Position numbers and translations under genes: made by a program. A DNA stretch of 64,000 bases from Glandiceps talaboti (Eukaryota > Hemichordata > Enteropneusta > Spengelidae), in assembly GCF_964340395.1 (NCBI RefSeq), contig NC_135568.1:7420579-7484578 (forward strand), in the 5' to 3' direction. Shown one piece after another: positions 56,801-64,000 of the stretch. Numbering within the stretch: the first letter of the stretch is position 1; the number at the start of each line of letters is the position of its first letter. A model generated the notes under the pieces. It was not told where the DNA came from. It saw nothing but the letters and a program-made list of their open reading frames with translations, and searched no databases.

Positions 56801-57705
56801 TATCAATTGAAATTATAGTTCATATTGTCTTTCATCACTAAGTGTAGAAAATAAATGTCAAAGGAAAATGTTTGCCTATCTGTTGTGGATGGAGCTATAC
56901 TAAGGAATGACCCACGTCCGTCCGTCTGACCACGAACAATCGTGTCTCAGACGCCATGATTCAAGTACACCTGGTATACATACATGTCTATCAATTTACG
57001 TAGTTTATGTTAACCCGATGTTAATCTGTAAAAGCTGGAAGCCAGGAATTCAATCCCATATTCTTGAATTGCTGTTATGAGCGGATCCACAAGGATTACA
57101 CAGGACTATTCTATATTTCAGGTACAACTTTTTCTATACCTGTGCCTGACAACTATATTGTATCAGCGTATGCACAGACAGTCGAATGAAAATAATACAC
57201 CTTGCTTGGTTATAACTTAACTAGTTTTAGATCAAAGAAACAAACATACCATTTTAGTAATTTAAAAAACCAAACCTTCCTGACCCTACAATCCTACTTA
57301 TATCTCATGAAATAGAATCCCAATTGACATGCGCGATTTTCGATGAATACTACCAATTTCACTAAAACAGACAAAAGTCTTTTATTTTAGTATGGGAAAA
57401 CATTGTCTCTTACAACTATACTTAAATAAATCAAGGTATCACAGTTTCTGCAATTTTTTACGAATGCACATCATTTACTATTTTGCTACCATATGTTATC
57501 TTACAGTATGGAAAAGTTGTCTGATATATATCTCACGAAACACTTAAGATGTACGTAAAAAACGATAACCGAGAGAAATATACGATTGAAGATAATATTT
57601 TGACCTTTAAATAATGTAAGATTTCATACCTTTGACTACGGAGGTAAAACAAACCAAGACCAGGATGCACAGTCCATATCTTCTCGTACCCTCTGCCATT
57701 GTCAT
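50839..57705 (-). CDS. Secreted multi-domain lectin: signal peptide, 2 LamG-like, Thr/Pro linker, 3 F-type lectin domains
   Basis: Nine exons on the minus strand: 57705-57630, 56474-55839, 55681-55007, 54263-54210, 53745-53512, 53058-52759, 52541-52302, 52008-51544 and 51062-50839. Total 2904 nt, 967 residues; all eight introns are phase 1. Exon 1 is a signal peptide (RRYGLCILVLVCFTSVV). Exons 2 and 3 each encode a LamG/concanavalin-A-like domain (about 27-237, 239-462; YWPLNSQHHLKDISGNGNDG, YDRELTEDE). Exon 4 is a Thr/Pro linker. Three F-type lectin (FTP, F5/8 type C fold) domains follow at about 481-650, 660-800 and 805-967, each with ITNR-x-DCC, AE(V/I)RVG, GRY(V/I)S and LTLCEVE. F-lectins bind L-fucose through H-x26-R-x-D-x4-(R/K). 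Here R, D and R/K are present, but the His is Lys527, Met707 and Gln862. Likely an extracellular recognition protein; fucose binding is doubtful. Confidence 0.92.
53143..53205. repeat. (CATA)n microsatellite in lectin intron
   Basis: About 16 CATA units within the intron between the two halves of the first F-lectin domain, joined to the 43-bp array. Confidence 0.95.
53206..53511. repeat. About 43-bp tandem array derived from an exon edge
   Basis: Seven units carrying TCTTGCCTATTTGTGATGAC plus CATCATACATACGTAC. On the minus strand each unit repeats the last 20 or so nucleotides of the neighbouring exon (ATCACAAATAGGCAAGA, coding ITNRQD), the DCC codons and a GTACGTATG donor-like site. The real exon end is at 53512 with GTAAGT. 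Confidence 0.9.
54600..54705. repeat. (TGATG)n/(TGATA)n microsatellite
   Basis: Imperfect ATGTG/ATGATA pentamer tracts in the lectin intron between exons 3 and 4. Confidence 0.88.
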
Positions 57706-58814
57706 GAACAAAAATAATCGAAGTGATGAAATCTTAGTCTCGTTGGAATGGTTTAAATACTTTCAGTGCAAGGTTCATTATTCAAATGAAGTGCAATTAT
57801 GCCCTGCAGCTGGATAAAACATCAACTTTTTTTTAGAAACAACACCAGTTACATCGTTAGGGTATATTCATTCATTCCAAGGATGCAATGAGTTTGTTTG
57901 AAGATTAACAAGCGGTACTAATTAAATATATGTTATCAGAAATTAGCCAGAATCAACCTGAATGCACCTCGTTAAGCTTAAGTTTGATATAAAAAATTAT
58001 GTGCACCAGATGTAACTGGAACCATTTTGTTAGATATAGTGACTAAACCGTAATATCATACATCCTACACCCTCCACTCACCTGTGGAATGTATCCCATC
58101 AAATTGACTTTTGGGTTTTACATCTAAAATAGGACAATTTCAAAAACCCAGTTCAGATAGCGGAATAGTGTAGCGATAGCAGTTCTCATGTCTACAGGTA
58201 GGCTACACCTTAAAATGAGCACGTGCACCCTAAAGAATTGTGCTTTCAATTTAATAGTATGCAACTTATTTATTGGTAACATGTACAGTGGCTAATTATC
58301 AGTATTCAGTGAATATTCCCGGAAAAAGTGCAACTCGCATGAAAGTATAATGAGGAAGAGCTAACTGGTTATCATAATATATATAGACTTATATATATGA
58401 TAACGGCAACTGTCTATCAACCAACGTAATATACAGGGCACAAGTCACACCAGATAACAACCGTGACAAAATTATACTTTGGGCCAGGGCCGGCCTGCTT
58501 TGAACAGCGATTCTCAAACCACGAACACACATTTACTCATAAGAAGCTACAGTACAGCACATAGCTCTCCAAACAATACAAGTTTGGAATTTGAAGGAAA
58601 GAAACCAGCCATATATATGTAATATCAAGTGGGATATCATCACCCAAGCGGCTGTTTATACAAGTGATCGAGACGAAACGTTGTAATCTCTTGGAAACTA
58701 TGCATAATCAATGCTGAAAAGAGTATGCTACAAAACAAAAAATCCGAGCTGGTCTCGAAATGTCGCCATGAAGGCAAATACCATTCTCGCAAACCAGAGT
58801 TATTATTTCTACCA
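57706..58814. other. Upstream of lectin gene, no gene seen
   Basis: Probable promoter side of the lectin gene. No recognisable exon. 58782-58814 is the left half of the dispersed CATTCTCGCAAACCAGAG repeat. Confidence 0.45.
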
Positions 58815-59029
58815 TAGACTGTCGACAGTAGCTCGCGCCTTGTTTTCCGACGTCTTATCTAAACTCCGATCCGGCGCAACACTACTCATGATAATCGCAA
58901 TTCTGATATCGAGGCCCTTGATATCAGTATGCGATTATAGTCGTATTGCGCCGGATCGGAACGCGGCAACGACTTATAAGTTTAGATAAAACGTAGGGAA
59001 AAAAGGCGCAATCGACTGTCGACAGTCTA
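58815..59029. mobile_element. 215-bp foldback DNA element with 9-bp target duplication
   Basis: Ends TAGACTGTCGACAG and CTGTCGACAGTCTA. The interior is a long imperfect palindrome (GATCCGGCGCAA against TTGCGCCGGATC). Flanks are the exact 9-bp direct repeat TTTCTACCA at 58806-58814 and 59030-59038. It is inserted into a dispersed repeat whose uninterrupted relative lies at 20109-20165. Non-autonomous, MULE-like by its target duplication. Confidence 0.88.
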
Positions 59030-59671
59030 TTTCTACCACTACATTTCAAAATGTGTTTTCTTTCCCCGTAAGGAATAGTTTAGTCCGACCATGTTGTTAC
59101 GCAATACATATACCCTCCACCAACGTGCATATGTATCGACATTGTGACAATCCCAATTTAGTCGTCTGAAGATCGTACTACCCCTTCTTTTTTAGCAAAT
59201 GAGCAAATTGGGCAACTGCTGAGCTCGTGGAGGTTGAATTTTCAAATTCCAAGATTCGAATCATTCGATCTCGCGCGACAAGACAGAGAAGTAAATTATA
59301 CGACCGTTGGGGGCGCTATTCAATCGGTACACTCCACAGCAGCAGTGTCACCCTGATTCTATTTGTATTCCAGCGCGATTCGATCGAGTTAAATATATGT
59401 ATTTCTCTGCATATTATAATTATATATTAATTAGCGATTCAAGATACTGAATATAGTGATAAACAAGAACTTGACGGAACTTGTTGATGTTGTCTATATT
59501 CACGGCGTTATTCAATATTGTTATAGACACCAGAATTGTTGCCTCAAGCCCTTGATCGGAGCTCGGAGGAATTATACTGACAGGAGAAACAGCCAAGCCA
59601 CTTCAAAAGTTTGATCACGGCCGCCGCCGTTGACCTTAGCGATTAAGCGAGGCAAGGCGACGATTTTAGTC

Positions 59672-59719
59672 TTAGATAAAACGTAGCAAAAAAGGCACGA
59701 ACGACTGTCGACAGTCTAC
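59672..59719. mobile_element. Solo end of the same foldback family
   Basis: TTAGATAAAACGTAG, AAAAAAGGC and CGACTGTCGACAGTCTA match the right end of the 58815-59029 element at 58982-59029. No matching left end was found upstream, so it is a truncated copy or a recombination remnant. Confidence 0.75.
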
Positions 59720-60289
59720 GTGAAACTCTGAGTAACGACTTATTACATCCTTATTCTTTTGAATTAAGTCTATAATGTTCTGTTACTAATATTTACATCT
59801 GGCACTGTTCTCTCCAGCGAGACATTCCTATTCATATATTATATATGGGGTAGACCATTCGATATCCTGGGGGGGGGGGGGGCTTGGAAGATTGGTGGCG
59901 AGTCATTATTTTTTTTCCCACCTGCTTGCCTGAGAATTTTTTTTCTCCTTCACCTCTGCTGGCAACTTTTTTTTCTTTGCTGCTTTGAGATATCAGGATT
60001 TTTTTTTACGTCAACGTTGACACCTACTTCTGTTGCCACAATTTTCTGTTTGGTTTCGCACAGGGTAATAAAGAGAGTAAAAAGATGCTGTTCTATCACA
60101 CACAGATTTTATTTAGAAAACTACATATTTCATACATGTTTGATTATCAATTAAATAAACATCATTGACAGTTTTTATGCCATGGTATGATGACACGCTG
60201 AAAATACAAATCGGAAACTTGATTGGTAAGTTCAAACATTCAGATAGACCGGTCAGTTTCTCCAGCTTGGGGGAAGGGGGGGGGGGGTG

Positions 60290-61040
60290 TCAGTATTTTT
60301 TTCCATTGAGCCGACAAAAAGTCACTGACCCCCGTGAATAAAGTTTCATAGCATCTGACAGTAAGTGAGAGGGAAGAGCTTTTGAGACTGGGATATGTCT
60401 AACTCTTGTGTGAGTGTGTGTGAATGGGGGGGGGGGGGTTCTAGGGGATCTCCCCCAAGAAGCCCTGGAGGATTTTTACTTCTAAAGGCGATGTTTAGGC
60501 TATTCACAGACACTTTCAGAAAATAATTTACAAACTTTACAAGACAGCTCTAACATGTAAAAAGCAACTACATGACGTTGAAACATTTTTGAAATAAGGT
60601 TTCATAGCATCTTGACAGTAAGAGGTGGAGGAAAGAACTTTGATTTGAGACTGGAACATGTCTACCTCTTATGGGGGGGGGGGGTTCTAGGGGGTCTCCC
60701 CCTCGAAGGCCTGGGGGCTTTTTACTTCTAAAGGCAATGTTTAGGCTATTCACAGACACTTTCAGACAATAATTTGCAAGCTTTACAAGGCAGCTCTAAC
60801 AATTGCAAAAACCACTACACATGGGTGTCCTAGGGGGTCTCCCCTAGAAGCTTTTGAATTTTTTTTACCAATTTTGGTGAATCTTATTGTTGATTTAACG
60901 AATGAGTGGCCTCTGGGATGATGGAGTCCAAGGGGTCCCCCCCGGGCAGATCTACAGTTATTTGTTTCTATTTAGGCAATTTTTAGGTTATTCATAGCCT
61001 CTGAGATATATATTGCCAAGCTTCGAAAAGCTAAAGTAAA
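60290..61040. repeat. Degenerate 240-265-bp tandem repeat, about three copies
   Basis: Units share GGTTCTAGGGGGTCTCCCCC, TTTTTACTTCTAAAGGC, ATGTTTAGGCTATTCACAGA and ACTTTCAG, with G runs in the first two. The third copy (60830-61040) is strongly diverged. Confidence 0.82.
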
Positions 61041-63219
61041 TATAACTTTTAAAATAAATTTTCCATGTTATAAAAGTTGGCCTGTAACATTGGTATAGGG
61101 GCATTGATATTGCATGTATAGTAAAGTTACTGATGTGTTAGAGCACTTTAGGAGGTCATACCTAGTGTACAGTAGAAACTTGAATTTGAGTTGTGGTGTC
61201 GATACATGTAGTGGCCGAAATAGGAAGTATATTTATTCCTTCTGACAAATTCATACTGAAGAGACTAGAACAATTTAGATTAAGTTCTTCTTGCCGTGTT
61301 TTTTTTTCTAGTATTAATTTGAGTGTTTTCTTTCAGTAAAACGTTTTGCTCCTTTATACGTACGTACAGAGTGCGTGCATAGGTGGATATTAACGTTTGC
61401 TAATTTGGAAATAGTACATGTTTATTATAACAATCACGAGTAAATAATTTAGAAATGATGATAGTAAAGTAATTAACGTGTAATAAGCCATTCTATGCCA
61501 CTAATACCACTGACAACTAAAGACGTTATGCATATTTACGAATATTCAAAAAATACCGTCACCGGTGTTTGTATTGGAAAAGTTCTCAAGTGATGGGGTA
61601 AAAGTTATAGACACATGTGATATTTTTGAATATTTGTTATTACCTAATAACGTCATTGTTTTGTATTATGACCATACTAGATAGAATATTATCATCCTGG
61701 GATAGAATATTAGCTCACAGGTGACTCCGTGGTGTTGACTCAAGCTTTTATGCTAACACGTGAACATTGTGAAAGGGAGCGCCGACACCTAGACTGAACA
61801 AAAGGTGAAAGCCTTCGAGTAAGGACACGTCATTTAGTACGTTTTACAAATTGATTGGTTATGTGTATAGAGCATGCGCAGTGTTAAACTGTACCCGGAA
61901 TAAGTGTTGTGTTTCACGGGACAGCGGTAGCATCAGATCATCTCACTCACCTGTTTTACAACAGCGACCACCTTGACAAATCACGGTAAGTTGGTATTTG
62001 ATCAAAGATCAGAAAGTTAAGATAATAGCACCCGGTATTTCTCACCCGGTAGCGATCTGTCCAGTGATAAGCCTGAGAAACTCACACGTGTAATGTTTAC
62101 GCATGTCACAATCCGGCCGGCGTCGATCGTCGATTGAATAACTATACTGTATTACATATACATAGTTTGGTGGTTTGACAGTGCCACTGGAAATGAGAGA
62201 AAACAAGTAACACAAGTTAAACTCACAACGATTACAGTATGGTAAGCAATGGAATGCCTAAGATATTAATCATTTGATAAGAGGCCAGCCGCCCAAGTAG
62301 AGTATGTTTATAGGCGTTAGACTGATCGAATGTAAACGAGACACGAATCACTTGCATTGTCTCTTGACCTTGTTGCAATGGGACTCTCGAGTTATTCTAC
62401 AAACTCGCCCACTAGCTTTTCAGTTTCAAATTGAAATAAAACCTTGTAAGATTGTATATGGGAGGAGTCTAAATTGAACAGTGATGCTACTTGTTCAGAG
62501 GTAAATATGAGTGTAACTTTGTGGAATATTAAGTTGTAATAATAATCAAGTTGTGTGTAGTGACAGGTGATCGGGATTAGATATATGAAATAAGTCATAA
62601 CCCATACTGCTATTACTAGTATTAATATTCTGTCGTATTTTTTCTATTTTTCACTGAAACTTATTGCACCTTTTTTGGCAAATAAAAATTCTTGTGAAAT
62701 GATTTTCAAAACATTGTTTCCCTTTTGAAGATATGCCTTGCCATAATTAAATAAGGTGAAGTAACTGTGGTGATCTATTACTTTTGGTAATATGAAGGAT
62801 TTTCGTTTCTACCAATATTATCAGTATATTAATTGTAACCCTGTCTGCAGAGAATTATATTTTTCATGGCTATACATTCATATTGATTTTGCCTCAGACC
62901 TGTCACACTTGACCATTTGATTTTTCCTATAATGAATGACTTATAAGGAATGATTCATTTATCACCCAGATCAAAGCCTGCCCTCTTGTGATTGAAAGAT
63001 GCAACTCATCGAAATATACTTCCTATATGATATTCATCAAAGCATAGTAATGTTCAGTTGGCTGTGTAGTTTAGTCTGGTTGTGTAGTTTAGTCTGGTTG
63101 TGTAGTTCACAGAAAATATTTTGGCATCTGTACTGTTTTGCAAAAGTGTTACATACATTTGTAAATTGTTCCATTCATCAATGCATGCTATCTGGATGTC
63201 GACTATGACAGCTGATTCC
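61041..63219. other. Intergenic; possible 5' non-coding exon near 61.98 kb
   Basis: 61860-61984 is CpG-richer and ends with ACG|GTAAGT at 61985, a strong donor without an open frame; a 5' UTR exon of a plus-strand gene to the right is possible. Otherwise nothing recognised. Confidence 0.3.
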
Positions 63220-63719
63220 TAGCTGCAATAATCGTAGCGTTTGGTGTGATTTTGAGAGTGTTTTTCTTTGTTTTTTGTGCTTTTTTTTCATTCTGACGTT
63301 TAACTGGAAGCAAACTCTACAAACTCTACAATTTCTGCTGGGCAAACTCAAATAGATGAGATCACGTTGAAAACATGAGCGAGATGTCAGCATACTACCT
63401 ATTTCAAAATGCTGCAGTGCGTTGCTACTTTTGCCGATTTTGACAGGATTGGGGGTACCTCTGAATATTTCTTGGGTCTTGAAGGCTTTGTAATTAATGT
63501 CGGAGTTAGGAAATGTCCAATTTTTTATGGCAGGTAAGGTGCAATTTAGCAGTAAAATCAACCCAACTTTGCGATTCAGATCTGAATTGCCTCCGTCTAT
63601 TTACGTTTACGTTACAGGAATTGTAGCGTTTGCTTCAAGTTAAACATTGGAACGACAAAAAGCACAAAAACAACAGAAAAACCCTCAAAATCAAAGTAAA
63701 CACTACAATTATTGCACTT
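63220..63719. mobile_element. 500-bp foldback element with 10-bp target duplication
   Basis: Same family as 41983-42169 by its ends (TAGCTGCAATAATCGTAGCG; ACTACAATTATTGCACTT) and by extended inverted similarity (TTTTGAG-TGTTTTTC, AAGCACAAAAACAACAG). Flanked by the exact 10-bp repeat AGCTGATTCC at 63210-63219 and 63720-63729. A roughly 95-codon minus-strand open stretch inside (DINYKAFKTQEIF) is not a recognised transposase. Confidence 0.82.
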
Positions 63720-64000
63720 AGCTGATTCCATGCTATGTGAGTGCCAATGTGGAATATACTACATAACATGTTACATCATTTTACATACAACTTCGCCTGT
63801 TTTGTTTTGAATCAGGGCTCGAAATTAACTTCTTATTTATTTCACAGCTCTAATTTTGCTACCACTTTCCATATTTGATACATGTAGCCCTAATAATCTA
63901 AATGTTGGAATTCCCCCCAAAAATGTACTCTGCAAGATCATGGAAGTCATGAAAAATGCCACCCTACTATAAATTCAATAATAATGCAATAATGACTGAT

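Overview
This is a gene-sparse, AT-rich nuclear window from an animal. Genes are split by GT-AG introns, and about a third of the landmarks are microsatellites, minisatellites and foldback DNA elements. The gene set (an ErbB-type receptor, an InaF-motif protein, TMEM41A, an LRRD1-like protein, a BCMA/TACI-like TNF receptor and a multi-domain F-type lectin) fits an invertebrate bilaterian, probably a marine invertebrate deuterostome or lophotrochozoan. I cannot place it more precisely from sequence alone.

Layout. 0-2.2 kb: two minus-strand exons of an ErbB/EGFR-family extracellular domain IV, next to a (TA)n tract. 2.4-4.9 kb: two foldback structures. 5.2-6.6 kb: an INAFM-type small membrane protein (+). 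8-12.3 kb: minisatellite, microsatellite and two decayed LINE fragments. 13.1-14.4 kb: an intronless ATP-grasp enzyme (+), with a TATA-like box just upstream. 15-22.6 kb: a possible small secreted ORF, hairpins, a 396-bp foldback element with a perfect 10-bp target-site duplication, and a series of minisatellites, one with higher-order structure. 23.6-27.7 kb: complete five-exon TMEM41A (-). 28-32.8 kb: repeats. 32.9-35.5 kb: two-exon LRRD1-like gene (-). 35.6-46.3 kb: no recognisable coding exons; mobile elements and a 1.1-kb 30-bp minisatellite. 46.4-50.1 kb: five-exon single-CRD TNFR-like receptor (-). 50.8-57.7 kb: nine-exon secreted lectin (-) with signal peptide, two LamG-like domains, a Thr/Pro linker and three F-type lectin domains. 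57.7-64 kb: non-coding, with several foldback elements.

Exon models for TMEM41A, the LRRD1-like gene, the TNFR-like gene and the lectin were built by hand from splice sites. Each closes in frame (262, 853, 196 and 967 codons before the stop). There is no operon logic; the genes appear to be independent neighbours. The TNFR-like and lectin genes sit next to each other and both could act at the cell surface in immunity, but that link is inference. The most interesting signals are: the loss of the fucose-contacting His in all three F-lectin domains; seven tandem copies of an exon 3' edge plus splice donor in a lectin intron; near-identical duplicated LamG exons; a BCMA/TACI-like receptor outside vertebrates; and several foldback families with 9-10-bp target duplications, as in Mutator-like elements, one of them with an empty-site paralogue in the same window.
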